Shown: positions 15,908 to 24,475, counted from the first letter of the stretch. The stretch is 64,000 nucleotides of DNA from Hyphomicrobium sp. (GCF_009026145.1 NZ_WBUE01000007.1:104882-168881); one strand, 5' to 3'. Made by a program: numbers and translations. The notes: generated from the letters alone by a model not told the origin.

Positions 15908-17121
15908 CACGCACCGTCCCGTGGCCGCAGCCACTCGATCGCCTGCTCCAGGAGAGCGTGGTCCATGGTGTGCACGTCGATGCTGTGTCCGATGCCGCTC
16001 AGCAGCGTAATGGTGAGCTCGCCGCCGAGATGCTCGCGAAACTCCTCCAGCCCAGCGAGCAGCAGCCTCTTTCCGTCGGCACCGTGCGCGTCGCAGGCTG
16101 GGTGCCAAAGGGAAAATCCCAGGCGTTCGAGCAAGGCGCGCACGCGCTCGTCTCCCGCGGCCGGCAGCAACCCAGCCAGCACCGAGTAGCGCGTGTCGAG
16201 CGCGACGCCGATGGCTACCGCTTCGCCGTGGCGCAGCTCGTAGTTCGACAGCGCCTCGAGCTTGTGCGCTGCCCAATGTCCGAAATCCAATGGCCGGCCG
16301 CTGCCGCGCTCGAACGGATCGCCGCCGATCGAGATCTGCCGCATGTGCAGCAGGGCGCAATGGCGGATCAGTCGATCCAGCGGCTCGGAGGCGAACAGGG
16401 CGAGGGCCTCCGCTTTCTCCTCCAGCCAGGAGAAGAACTCGCCGTCGCGGATGAGCGCGACCTTCACGGCCTCGGCCATGCCGGCGCGCTTGTCGCGGCC
16501 CGGTAGCACGTCGATGAAGGCCGAATCGTTGATCACGGCGACCGGCGGCGCGAAGGTGCCGACCATGTTCTTGAAGCCGAAGGCATTGACGCCGTTCTTC
16601 ACGCCGACGCCGGAATCGTTCTGCGCCAGAACGGTTGTGGGTACGCGAATATGGCGGATGCCGCGATGCGTGGTGGCGGCCACATAGCCGACGAGGTCGA
16701 GGACGGCGCCGCCACCGATGGCCACCACGTACGAGTGGCGATCGACGCCGTATGACACCAGCAGCCGTTGCAGGCGCTCGGCCAGCTCAGGCGCGTTCTT
16801 GCAGCGCTCGCCGCCGCCGACGGTCTCGATCGGGCCGGCCAGCTGCATCTCGCCGGAATGCGCCGCCGCATGGGCAAGGATGCGCCTGGGCAAGTCTGGC
16901 ATCTCGCGGGTGACGCCCTCGTCGATGAAGAAGGCAGCGCGGCGCCGGCGATCGGAGGCGCCCTGGCGCATCGCCTCCAAAAGAACGGGGTTGTTGTCGG
17001 AAAACACATCGCGCGTGAAATAGACGGGAAACTCATAAGTCACGGAAAAGCGCTGAATAAATGCGCGTGCCTCACCCGATGACTCCACCTTCGCCAATGC
17101 GTCGCTTACCGCCTTGCCCAC
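15907..17121 (-). CDS. eboD: EboD-like sugar phosphate cyclase (3-dehydroquinate synthase superfamily)
   Basis: A 404-residue NAD- and metal-dependent cyclase of the dehydroquinate synthase superfamily. It shows the NAD-binding loop VAIGGGAVLDLVGYVA (133-148), PTTVLAQNDSGVGVKNGVN, AEAVKVALIRD with metal ligand Glu217, and GSGRPLDFGHWAAHKLE (273-289) with His282, then LRHGEAVAIG with a further His. The GSGRPLDFGHW signature separates it from true AroB (LNLGHTFGH) and resembles the sedoheptulose-7-phosphate cyclase branch. It is the first gene of the ebo operon. Exact product stereochemistry cannot be read from sequence. Confidence 0.9.
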   Translation of the reverse strand: MGKAVSDALAKVESSGEARAFIQRFSVTYEFPVYFTRDVFSDNNPVLLEAMRQGASDRRRRAAFFIDEGVTREMPDLPRRILAHAAAHSGEMQLAGPIETVGGGERCKNAPELAERLQRLLVSYGVDRHSYVVAIGGGAVLDLVGYVAATTHRGIRHIRVPTTVLAQNDSGVGVKNGVNAFGFKNMVGTFAPPVAVINDSAFIDVLPGRDKRAGMAEAVKVALIRDGEFFSWLEEKAEALALFASEPLDRLIRHCALLHMRQISIGGDPFERGSGRPLDFGHWAAHKLEALSNYELRHGEAVAIGVALDTRYSVLAGLLPAAGDERVRALLERLGFSLWHPACDAHGADGKRLLLAGLEEFREHLGGELTITLLSGIGHSIDVHTMDHALLEQAIEWLRPRDGA

Positions 17122-17581
17122 GTCTTGCGTTTCCCCTTGTCGGCTTTGTGATTGCGATGCCGATTTTGTTCTGGCAGTTGCCAGAAATGCCCCGGCTTTT
17201 GGCAGCGAAACGGGCCGGCCTTGCGACTGGTGCGTTAGCCAAACAACCGCGGTGGCGGCCGATCATGCGCGGTTTGGCGGGGCTAAGCAACGGTTTTGGT
17301 TGATGTTTCGTGCTCGGCACAAAACTGCGGGCAAGGCAAGGGAAAACGTGGCAAAAACAGCCGGGAAGAAAAGGAAAAAACATCGCCGCGACTTAGTAGG
17401 TGGTGCTCAAATTCTGCAATTCGCACCTGGTTCCATTGCCGGACGCAACTTCATTCATTAGCGTCAAAAGCTCGCATGAAGTCTGGCATATATCATCGGC
17501 CAACTGAGTAAATGCGAGCGGGCGCAATTGCGCAACGCGAAGAAATGACGCTGACAAACAATGGAAATGGGAGAACGTTCT
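17122..17581. promoter_or_regulatory. Divergent intergenic region between eboD and the PQQ dehydrogenase
   Basis: About 460 nt separate the minus-strand ebo operon from the plus-strand PQQ dehydrogenase/cytochrome/eboF/idi unit. This stretch is less GC-rich than its surroundings (for example 17340-17460) and must hold at least two divergent promoters. Short frames across it look non-coding. I do not see an FNR-type box or a clear palindrome here. Confidence 0.6.
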
Positions 17582-19000
17582 ATGGGAATGCGGTTGGTTC
17601 TCGCCGCGTCGATGGGGATGGCTGTGCTTGGTGCCGCCGGCTCGACCACTGCGGTCGCGCAAACGGTTCCCACGCAGGCCTCCGAAGTCGCGCGCCCGGG
17701 CGGTAAGCTACCTGGCGATCCGAAGATCGCGCTGGTCAAGGTGGCCGACGGATTCAACGATCCGGTCGGCGTCGCGTCCGCCTTTGACGGCACGGGACGC
17801 GTCTTCGTCGTCGAGCGGGTCGGCAGGATCAAGGTGGTCAAGGATGGCAAGGTGCTGGAGAAGCCCTTCTTAGATCTGACCAAGAACACGCCGCTCGGCA
17901 GCGAAGTGCAGACCGGGTTCGTCGAGCAGGGGCTGTGGTCGGTCGCCTTCCACCCCAAGTTCAAGGAGAACGGCTACTTCTTCGTCAGCTACTCATCGCT
18001 TCCGTTCAACGGGGCGCACATGATCGCGCGCTATACGGTCGATCCGAAGAGCCCGGACGAGGTGACCGTCGAGCAGGCCAACAAGAGCGTCAAGGTCATC
18101 ATGAATATCCCGCAGCCGTACTACAACCACTACGGTGGCGGTATCGAGTTTGGACCGGATGGCTATCTCTATATCGGCAAGGGTGACGCCGGCTGGGAGG
18201 GCGACCCCCTCGACGCCGGTCAGATGAAGAACGTGCTGTGGGGCAAGATCCTGCGCATCGACGTCAACACGCCCGACGACGTCGCCTACAGCATTCCGCC
18301 GACCAACCCGTTCGCCAAGGTTTATCAGGATCGCATGATGTCGCTGTTCGGCATCACCGAGGAGGGCTTCTCCAAGATCCACATGGGAGCCCGCCCGGAG
18401 ATCTGGGCCTACGGCCTGCGCAACCCATACTCGATCCGCTTCGACAAGAAGACTGGCAGCATGTTCATCGCCGACGTGGGCCAGAACCATCTGGAGGAGA
18501 TCGACTGGCAGCCGGCCGACAGCAAGGGCGGTCAGAACTACGGCTGGAAGCACAACATGGGCACGCACTGCCATCCGGCCACCGGGCCGGATGACAAGTG
18601 CCCGATCGTCGGCACGCTTCCCGTCGCTGAATATCCGCACCAGGAGCCCTATCCGGGGGCGGAGAAGCTCAAGGACGGCTGGGGGTGCTCGGTCATGGGC
18701 CTTGGCGTCGCCAACTACGCGGGTATGAACGGCGTGTTCCTCACCGGCGACTGGTGCTCGGGGCGCGTGTTCGGCACCGGTTGGGACGGCTCCAAGTGGC
18801 AGCTGCAGGAGCTCGCCCAGACGTCGCTCCAATTCACCTCCGGCAACGTCGATGAGGACGGCACCGTGCTCGCCGTCAACTGCGACTGCTTCTACACCGA
18901 TGACAAGGGGCCGCTGGCCAACCCGCCCGGCTCGCTGTGGCGGATCGTGGCGGCGGACAAGGTACCTGCCGGCGCAGAGGTCGCAAAGACCAAGAAGTGA
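17582..19000 (+). CDS. PQQ-dependent sugar (glucose/sorbosone)-type dehydrogenase
   Basis: Periplasmic soluble quinoprotein of 472 residues with a signal peptide ending near STTAVAQ. It belongs to the six-bladed GDH-B/sorbosone dehydrogenase family. Visible signatures are LVKVADGFNDPVGVA at the N-terminal blade, the catalytic-His region YYNHYGGGIEFGPDGYLYIG, GLRNPYSIRFD, DVGQNHLEEID and NYGWKHNMG. The start at 17582 has GGGAGA upstream and begins the signal peptide; an ATG at 17561 lacks a ribosome site. The cytochrome c gene downstream is the probable electron acceptor. The natural substrate is unknown: ebo genes flank it, so an ebo-pathway polyol or cyclitol is possible. Confidence 0.92.
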   Translation: MGMRLVLAASMGMAVLGAAGSTTAVAQTVPTQASEVARPGGKLPGDPKIALVKVADGFNDPVGVASAFDGTGRVFVVERVGRIKVVKDGKVLEKPFLDLTKNTPLGSEVQTGFVEQGLWSVAFHPKFKENGYFFVSYSSLPFNGAHMIARYTVDPKSPDEVTVEQANKSVKVIMNIPQPYYNHYGGGIEFGPDGYLYIGKGDAGWEGDPLDAGQMKNVLWGKILRIDVNTPDDVAYSIPPTNPFAKVYQDRMMSLFGITEEGFSKIHMGARPEIWAYGLRNPYSIRFDKKTGSMFIADVGQNHLEEIDWQPADSKGGQNYGWKHNMGTHCHPATGPDDKCPIVGTLPVAEYPHQEPYPGAEKLKDGWGCSVMGLGVANYAGMNGVFLTGDWCSGRVFGTGWDGSKWQLQELAQTSLQFTSGNVDEDGTVLAVNCDCFYTDDKGPLANPPGSLWRIVAADKVPAGAEVAKTKK

Positions 19001-19027
19001 TCGCAGCTGCGATCCAATGGTGACAGT

Positions 19028-19059
19028 AGGGCCCCTCGCTCCCGTCTGCGAGGGGCCCT
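19028..19059 (+). other. Strong intercistronic hairpin after the PQQ dehydrogenase gene
   Basis: AGGGCCCCTCGC and GCGAGGGGCCCT form a perfect 12-bp stem with an 8-nt loop between the PQQ dehydrogenase and cytochrome c genes. No U tract follows, so it may stabilise mRNA ends or attenuate transcription into the cytochrome rather than fully terminate. Confidence 0.7.
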
Positions 19060-19095
19060 GCTGCCTCATGCAGATGCCGACAGGAATTCCGATCG

Positions 19096-19542
19096 ATGTC
19101 CGTCAATATGCGTGCTTCTGGTCCCCTGGCGATCGTCGCGCTGGCCGCAGCACTCCCTGCCTTTGCCGTCGAGTTCAAGAGCGCGCTCGATGACTCGCCG
19201 CTCGACCTCGGCTCGATCGCCGGCGAGCAGCTCACCGATGCGGTAAAGTCATTCCATGCAACCGGCACCAATCCCTATATCGGCAACGCCGAGGCGGTCG
19301 CCGAGGGCAAGAAGCTGTACGATGCCAATTGCCAAGTTTGCCACAAGCCGGACGGATCGGGCGGCATGGGGCCGAGCCTCATCGACGACACCGTCGTCAA
19401 CGCGCGCGCCAACACGGACGTCGGCAAATTCGAGATCATCCACTCCGGAGCGGCTGGTGCCATGCGTCCGTTCTCCAAGCGCGGCATCACGCAGGATCAG
19501 ATCCTGAAGCTGATCGCCTACATCGGCACGCTCAAGAAGTAG
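19096..19542 (+). CDS. c_L-like periplasmic cytochrome c
   Basis: Monoheme cytochrome c of 148 residues with a signal peptide (cleavage near PAFA-VEF). The heme motif is CQVCH at about residues 79-83, followed by KPDGSGGMGPSLIDD; a candidate axial Met lies in GAMRPFSKR. The pre-heme text ATGTNPY...AVAEGKKLYDANC resembles cytochrome c_L (MxaG/XoxG-like), the specific acceptor of quinoprotein alcohol dehydrogenases. It lies 95 nt after the PQQ dehydrogenase gene and 28 nt before eboF, so it probably receives electrons from that dehydrogenase. The ATG at 19108 is an alternative start. Confidence 0.9.
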   Translation: MSVNMRASGPLAIVALAAALPAFAVEFKSALDDSPLDLGSIAGEQLTDAVKSFHATGTNPYIGNAEAVAEGKKLYDANCQVCHKPDGSGGMGPSLIDDTVVNARANTDVGKFEIIHSGAAGAMRPFSKRGITQDQILKLIAYIGTLKK

Positions 19543-19570
19543 AGGCCGTCCTTCGCGGAGTGGCGCAGCG

Positions 19571-20992
19571 ATGCATCCCCTCGTCGTCCTCAACATCGTC
19601 GGCCTCACGCCCGAGCTGGTCGGGGTCCACACGCCGAACCTGGCGCGGTTGGCGCAGCGCGGCGGTCTGCGGCCGCTGCGCACGGTGACGCCGGCGGTGA
19701 CCTGCTCGGTGCAGGCGACTTTTCTTACCGGGCTCCCCCCGGGCGGGCACGGGGCCGTCGGCAACGGCTGGCTATTCCGCGACCTCTATGAAATCTGGCT
19801 GTGGCGGCAGTCGAACCGGCTGCTCAGCGGCGAGCGCGTTTGGGATGCCGGCAAGCGACGCAATCCTCGCTTCACCTGCGCCAACATGTTCTGGTGGTAC
19901 AACATGGCGTCGAGCGCCGACTACGCGGTGACGCCGCGCCCCATTTACAAGGCCGACGGGCGCAAGATTCCCGATTGCTATGCACAGCCTTCCGGGCTGC
20001 GCGACGAGCTGACCGCCAAGCTGGGGCCGTTCCCGTTGTTCTCGTTCTGGGGTCCGGCGACGTCCATCGCCTCGACCCGCTGGATCGCCGACGCAGCTCT
20101 ACACGTCATCGAGACGCGCAATCCGACTCTTACTCTTGTCTACCTGCCGCACCTCGATTACGGGCTGCAGCGGTTGGGTCCCGACAACCTAGAGATCGCC
20201 AAGGACCTGCATGAGGTGGACGGGGTAGCGGGGACGCTGATCGACGCGGCCGAGGCCTGCGGCCGCAAGGTGCTCATCGTTTCCGAGTACGGCATCGTTC
20301 CGGTGCGCAAGCCCGTGCACATCAACCGTGCGCTGCGCCAGGCCGGTCTGCTGACCGTGCGAGACGAGCTGGGCGACGAGCTGCTCGACCCGCCCCAGTC
20401 GCGCGCCTTCGCCGTCGCCGACCATCAAGTCGCCCACGTCTATGTCGCCGATGGCGGCGACATCGCCCGTGTGCGCGCGCTGCTGGAACGCATCGATGGC
20501 ATCGCCGAGGTCTGGGGCACGGAGGAAATGCGTGTCCATGGCCTCGAGCACGAGCGCTGCGGCGAGCTCGTCGCCATCGCACGCCCAGACGCCTGGTTCA
20601 CCTATTACTATTGGCTCGATGACGCCGGCGCGCCCGATTTCGCTCGCACGGTGGAGATCCACCGCAAACCTGGTTATGACCCGGTCGAGCTGTTTCTCGA
20701 TCCGGCGATAAGGTTCCCCAAGCTCGCCATCGGGTGGCGGCTGTTGAAACGCACCCTTGGCATGCGCACCCTGATGGATGTCATTCCGCTCGATGCTTCG
20801 CTGGTACGCGGCTCGCACGGGCGCGCCGACACCCCGCCCGCGCGCGGGCCTCTGGTCCTATCCTCCGACGCGGAGCTGCTTCCTGAGGGCACTATTAATG
20901 CAACCGACATCAAGCAGCTGATGCTCGATCACGTATTTGGCAGACTGGCAAAGGCACGCAACGGCGCGTCGCTCGAAACCGGCTATCCATGA
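19571..20992 (+). CDS. eboF: EboF-like alkaline-phosphatase-superfamily hydrolase
   Basis: A 473-residue nucleotide pyrophosphatase/phosphodiesterase-type protein of the alkaline phosphatase superfamily. Visible features are the catalytic Thr region TPAVTCSVQATFLTG, the metal-binding YLPHLDYGLQ with Asp and His, VSEYGIVPV, and a late DHQVAHVYV. In ebo clusters this is EboF. There is no obvious signal peptide, so it is probably cytoplasmic. It lies on the opposite strand from eboD-E-C-A-B and is separated from them by the PQQ dehydrogenase and cytochrome genes. It overlaps idi by 4 nt. Confidence 0.87.
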   Translation: MHPLVVLNIVGLTPELVGVHTPNLARLAQRGGLRPLRTVTPAVTCSVQATFLTGLPPGGHGAVGNGWLFRDLYEIWLWRQSNRLLSGERVWDAGKRRNPRFTCANMFWWYNMASSADYAVTPRPIYKADGRKIPDCYAQPSGLRDELTAKLGPFPLFSFWGPATSIASTRWIADAALHVIETRNPTLTLVYLPHLDYGLQRLGPDNLEIAKDLHEVDGVAGTLIDAAEACGRKVLIVSEYGIVPVRKPVHINRALRQAGLLTVRDELGDELLDPPQSRAFAVADHQVAHVYVADGGDIARVRALLERIDGIAEVWGTEEMRVHGLEHERCGELVAIARPDAWFTYYYWLDDAGAPDFARTVEIHRKPGYDPVELFLDPAIRFPKLAIGWRLLKRTLGMRTLMDVIPLDASLVRGSHGRADTPPARGPLVLSSDAELLPEGTINATDIKQLMLDHVFGRLAKARNGASLETGYP

Positions 20993-21534
20993 ACGATGCG
21001 CGCGAGACGGTGATCCTTGTCGATGCTGCCGATCAGCCGGTCGGCACGGCGCCGAAGCTCGCGGCGCATCAGCGCGGCGATCTGCACCGGGCCTTCTCGG
21101 TGCTCATCCATGATGGGGCTGGCCAGCTGCTGCTGCAGAAGCGGCATGCGGGCAAATACCATTCAGGTGGATTGTGGACCAACGCCTGCTGCGGGCATCC
21201 GCGTCCGGGCGAGGAAACGCAGGCTGCCGCCTTGCGCAGGCTCAGCGAGGAAATGGGGTTCTCCTGTCCGCTGGTGCCGCTCGGCGCTCTCATCTATCGC
21301 GCCGAGGTCGGCGGCGGCTTGATCGAGCACGAGTACGTGCATCTGTTCACCGGCCGCTGGTGCGGCGCCGTGACGCCGCATCCCGACGAGGCCGAGGCGC
21401 ACGCATGGCTCACGCTGAGCACGGTCCAAACGGACATCGCGGCACATCCCGATCGCTACACGGCGTGGTTCCGCCTCTATCTCACCCGCGCGGAGACGGA
21501 GCTGTCGGCAGCGATGCAGCTCGACATGCCGTAA
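20989..21534 (+). CDS. idi: Isopentenyl-diphosphate delta-isomerase, type 1
   Basis: Nudix-fold type 1 IPP isomerase of 181 residues, converting isopentenyl diphosphate to dimethylallyl diphosphate. Motifs include HRAFSVLIHD, GLWTNACCGHPRPGE with the catalytic Cys and metal His, AALRRLSEEMGF (Nudix-like Glu region), and LIEHEYVHLFTG with catalytic Glu and metal ligand. The ATGA overlap with eboF indicates co-translation. Its placement in the ebo unit suggests that it feeds prenyl diphosphate to the EboC prenyltransferase. Confidence 0.93.
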   Translation: MNDARETVILVDAADQPVGTAPKLAAHQRGDLHRAFSVLIHDGAGQLLLQKRHAGKYHSGGLWTNACCGHPRPGEETQAAALRRLSEEMGFSCPLVPLGALIYRAEVGGGLIEHEYVHLFTGRWCGAVTPHPDEAEAHAWLTLSTVQTDIAAHPDRYTAWFRLYLTRAETELSAAMQLDMP

Positions 21535-21560
21535 GCACGTTTCAACATCGCGTCCTCGCT

Positions 21561-21612
21561 CGTTGATCGTTGAGCGCGAACACTGATCAACAACCGAACA
21601 TTGTGATCAACG
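21561..21612. repeat. Iterated GTTGATC/GATCAAC motifs
   Basis: Three copies of the 7-mer GATCAAC occur within 52 nt: CGTTGATC (inverted) at 21561-21568, TGATCAAC at 21584-21591 and TGATCAACG at 21604-21612. The spacing is about two helical turns. They lie in the convergent gap between idi and the transglycosylase gene. They could be a protein-binding array or chance AT-rich repeats. Confidence 0.4.
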
Positions 21613-21696
21613 AAAGCCTTGCCGCAGGCTTTATCTTTGGCGAATGAAACGCCGAGCTTTTATCGCCTTGCGGCTTGCGATTTCACATGCCGCAAC

Positions 21697-21721
21697 GCTC
21701 AGTCGCGCGAAGCGACTGAGC
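21697..21721. terminator. Bidirectional hairpin between convergent idi and the GT51 gene
   Basis: GCTCAGTCGC and GCGACTGAGC form a perfect 10-bp stem with a 5-nt loop. It sits 163 nt after idi and 36 nt after the stop of the converging minus-strand gene. No long T run flanks it, so termination efficiency is uncertain. Confidence 0.5.
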
Positions 21722-21757
21722 GAGATCTTGCGATCGATCGCCCCACCGTCTGCTGCG

Positions 21758-24475
21758 CTAGTAGCCGAAGCTGCGGCGGAATACGTCATTCGCCGTCGAG
21801 CCGCTGCTGCTGACGCGTGTCGACGATCCGCCGCCTGCGCCGTAGCTGCGCGTGACGATGCGCCGGCTCGACGTGCTGCGCTTGGCTCTATCCGTGTCGT
21901 CGAGGCGTCGCGCCAGCTCGACCTGCGCCAGGTGGTCGGCACCCTTGTCGATGCTGTTCCACTTGCCTTGCAGGGCCTGGGTGATGCGCTTCTCATGGCC
22001 GTACACGTCTTTCACCGTCGTCAGCTCGCCGTCCTCGTCGACCAGCGCGGTGAAATAGGTGATGTGGACCGGGATGTGCTGGTCGAGATGGACACCGTTC
22101 TCCTCAGGCTCGCCGTTGAGCAGAAGCGCCACGCGATCGGCGCTCCAATCCTTGTCGATCGAGAGCAGCATCTCGGCGAGGCGCTGCGGGTTCTTCACCC
22201 GTACGCAGCCGTGGCTGAAGGTGCGCTGCGCGGCGTCGAACAAGCCTTTGCTCGGCGTGTCGTGCATGTAGACCGAGTGCTTGTTCGGAAAGGTGAACTT
22301 GACGAGACCGAGCGCGTTGCCGGGCCCCGAAGGCTGGTAAATGTCGTAATGGCGGATGTCTGCCTTCGACCAGTTGATCTGGCTCGGCCTGATCACCTTG
22401 CCGTTCCGCATCACGACCATGTCTCTGCGCCTTCCGCGCGCGATGGCCGGCCCAATCTCGTTCACCTTGATGCTCTCCGGTACGTTCCAGCGGGGATGGA
22501 AGTAGATCGTTTCGATGGCCTCGGAGAAGATGGGCGTTTGCGTGTCGAGCTCGCCCGCAATGACGCGCTCTTCCAGGAGGACGGCGCGGTCCTTTACGAC
22601 GCGCACCTTGAACTCGGGAACGTTCACCCAGACGTGGTTGCGGCCGAGGTCCTCTGGCATCCAGCGCCACTGCTCCATGTTGGCGAGCAGCGTGCTGAGC
22701 GCGACCTCCTGCCCTTCATTGAGGGCGCGGCGCGCCTTGGCGTTGAGGATGCCGTTGGCCGGTGAGATGCCGCGCTTACCCTGGAAGCGCTTGACGGCCT
22801 CGACGAGCGCATCGTCATAGAAGGCCGTGCCGGCGCCGGTGGCCGGCACGCGGAGCCGCTCGCGCACCAGTGCGATGTCCTGGTGCATAGCGCCGGGGCG
22901 TAGCTTCGCGCCCTTGGGAATTGCAGTGGGCTCCGTACTACCGCCATCGCGGAGCGCCAGGTACCGCTGCCGCAGCTGCTCGAACTGCTCGTGCTGCGGG
23001 TGCAGCTTGCGCAGGAATTCGTCGGGGGCATCTGCCGCGCCGATCCTCGTCATGACGAGAAACGGCGGACGCACTTGCGGCTTGCGATCGAGATACGAGC
23101 TCAGCTGCGTGGCAGGATCCTCGATGCGGCCGCCGCGGGCAAAGCGCGCGTACTTCAGCACCGCCAGCGATAGTCCGACCTCGGCATCGACGAGCTCCTT
23201 CTCGGGCAGCGGCGTGGCGCCCGCCGTCTCCGCCGGCAGTGCCGGAATCTCGAAGGCGCTGGCGTCGAGTCCCCAATCGTCTGCGCGCTTGATCTCGTCG
23301 ATGACCGATTGCGCCGCCAGCGTCCATCCGGTCTTGGCCACCCACACCGGTTCGGTGCGCCCGGCGTAGAACATCCAAAGCGCGTCGCGATCCGCCTGCT
23401 GTGTTCCGTCGGGCAGCGGCGCCAGAAGCCGCCGCCGGACGTCGAGCACTAGCTGCTCGGCGGAATTCAAGAAGTAGTCCGGCTGCGTAGGCTCTATGGG
23501 CGCCGCTGTCGCCGGACCGGCGACGAAGTTGATGCCGAGCGTGAGCCCCGCAAAGAGACCCGCAACGTTGGTGGAGGACGGCTTCGGCATGAGCTTTGGA
23601 GGCATCGGGGCACTCTCCGCGGTGAGGGGTTCGAGGCTGGCGAGCTGGGCTTCGGCGGGGGTGAGGACACCGGCCGCTGCAACGGCCCTCAAGACGAAGT
23701 TGCGCGCGCGACGAGCGCTCTCGGCGTGGCGGTCGAGGCGGCGCGCCTCGGGTGCTTGCGGAAGGGCGACGAGCAACGCCGCCTCGCCGACGGAAAGGCG
23801 CTGCGGCTCCTTGCCGAAATACTTGAGCGAGGCGGCACGCACGCCTTTGATCCTGCCGCCGAACGGTGCCAGGCCGAGGTAGAGGCTCAGGATCTCTTTC
23901 TTGGTAAGCGCTCTCTCGAGTTGGATGGCGCGCAGGATCTGGCGCAGTTTCACGCCGGGGGTGCGGCTGTACTCGTTGTCGAGCAGGCGCGCGACCTGCA
24001 TCGTCAGCGTCGAGCCGCCGGAGATGATGCGCTGGTTCAGCAGAAGATCGCGCGCCGCGCGCACCATGCCGATGGGGTCGACGCCGAAGTGGTAATAGAA
24101 GCGCCGGTCCTCGAACGCGAACAGCATGGCGAGGTAGCGCGGATCGACTTGCTCGGGATTGAGCGGTTTGTGCGCGCGGGATGGCTCGCTCTGTAGGCTC
24201 GCAGTGGTGGTTGGGCTCAAATCGGCCGCGCTCGGCAGCAGATGCGCCACGTGCCCGAGGGGAGGGGGCCCCATCTGCGCCATAGCCAAATGCAGGCCCA
24301 TGAAGGCGAACGCTACCGGAACCAGAGCGCAGAGCGCGGCCGCTGCTGCATAGCGCCCCAGCGGTTGCGGTCCATGGCCCGAATGCTGCTGACTGACTCC
24401 CGCTTCAGGTTCCGCGCCGACTGCAGGTCCGGAGGCTGTGCCCATGGCTCCACCTCCGTCGTCAGGAACTGACAT
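21758..24475 (-). CDS. Fusion of GT51 peptidoglycan glycosyltransferase and YcbB-type L,D-transpeptidase
   Basis: A single uninterrupted frame of 905 residues with two cell-wall enzymes. An N-terminal transmembrane helix (about 40-65) is followed by a PbpC-like GT51 domain (about 105-290). It has EDRRFYYHFG with catalytic Glu122, GGSTLTMQ at 153-160, and LERALTKKEILSLYL with LAPFGG. In place of a penicillin-binding transpeptidase there is a YcbB-like scaffold (about 335-480), a PG_binding_1 domain (about 525-585) and a YkuD domain (about 615-800) ending in the active-site motif SHGCVRV with His755 and Cys757, preceded by YMHDTPSKGLF. It would polymerise glycan strands and make 3-3 cross-links at the outer membrane face. 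The start at 24475 has GAGG 8 nt upstream. The C-terminal 60 residues are Ser/Arg rich. Amino-sugar recycling genes follow. Confidence 0.93.
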   Translation of the reverse strand: MSVPDDGGGAMGTASGPAVGAEPEAGVSQQHSGHGPQPLGRYAAAAALCALVPVAFAFMGLHLAMAQMGPPPLGHVAHLLPSAADLSPTTTASLQSEPSRAHKPLNPEQVDPRYLAMLFAFEDRRFYYHFGVDPIGMVRAARDLLLNQRIISGGSTLTMQVARLLDNEYSRTPGVKLRQILRAIQLERALTKKEILSLYLGLAPFGGRIKGVRAASLKYFGKEPQRLSVGEAALLVALPQAPEARRLDRHAESARRARNFVLRAVAAAGVLTPAEAQLASLEPLTAESAPMPPKLMPKPSSTNVAGLFAGLTLGINFVAGPATAAPIEPTQPDYFLNSAEQLVLDVRRRLLAPLPDGTQQADRDALWMFYAGRTEPVWVAKTGWTLAAQSVIDEIKRADDWGLDASAFEIPALPAETAGATPLPEKELVDAEVGLSLAVLKYARFARGGRIEDPATQLSSYLDRKPQVRPPFLVMTRIGAADAPDEFLRKLHPQHEQFEQLRQRYLALRDGGSTEPTAIPKGAKLRPGAMHQDIALVRERLRVPATGAGTAFYDDALVEAVKRFQGKRGISPANGILNAKARRALNEGQEVALSTLLANMEQWRWMPEDLGRNHVWVNVPEFKVRVVKDRAVLLEERVIAGELDTQTPIFSEAIETIYFHPRWNVPESIKVNEIGPAIARGRRRDMVVMRNGKVIRPSQINWSKADIRHYDIYQPSGPGNALGLVKFTFPNKHSVYMHDTPSKGLFDAAQRTFSHGCVRVKNPQRLAEMLLSIDKDWSADRVALLLNGEPEENGVHLDQHIPVHITYFTALVDEDGELTTVKDVYGHEKRITQALQGKWNSIDKGADHLAQVELARRLDDTDRAKRSTSSRRIVTRSYGAGGGSSTRVSSSGSTANDVFRRSFGY

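Noticed and set aside
17061..17511. Short plus-strand frames in the eboD/PQQ dehydrogenase intergenic region
   Set aside because: They overlap each other and the eboD start, lack ribosome sites, and have unlikely compositions.
21561..21612. Possible CRISPR-like array
   Set aside because: Repeat units are only 7-9 nt and one is inverted; no 28-37 nt repeats or spacers, and no cas genes.
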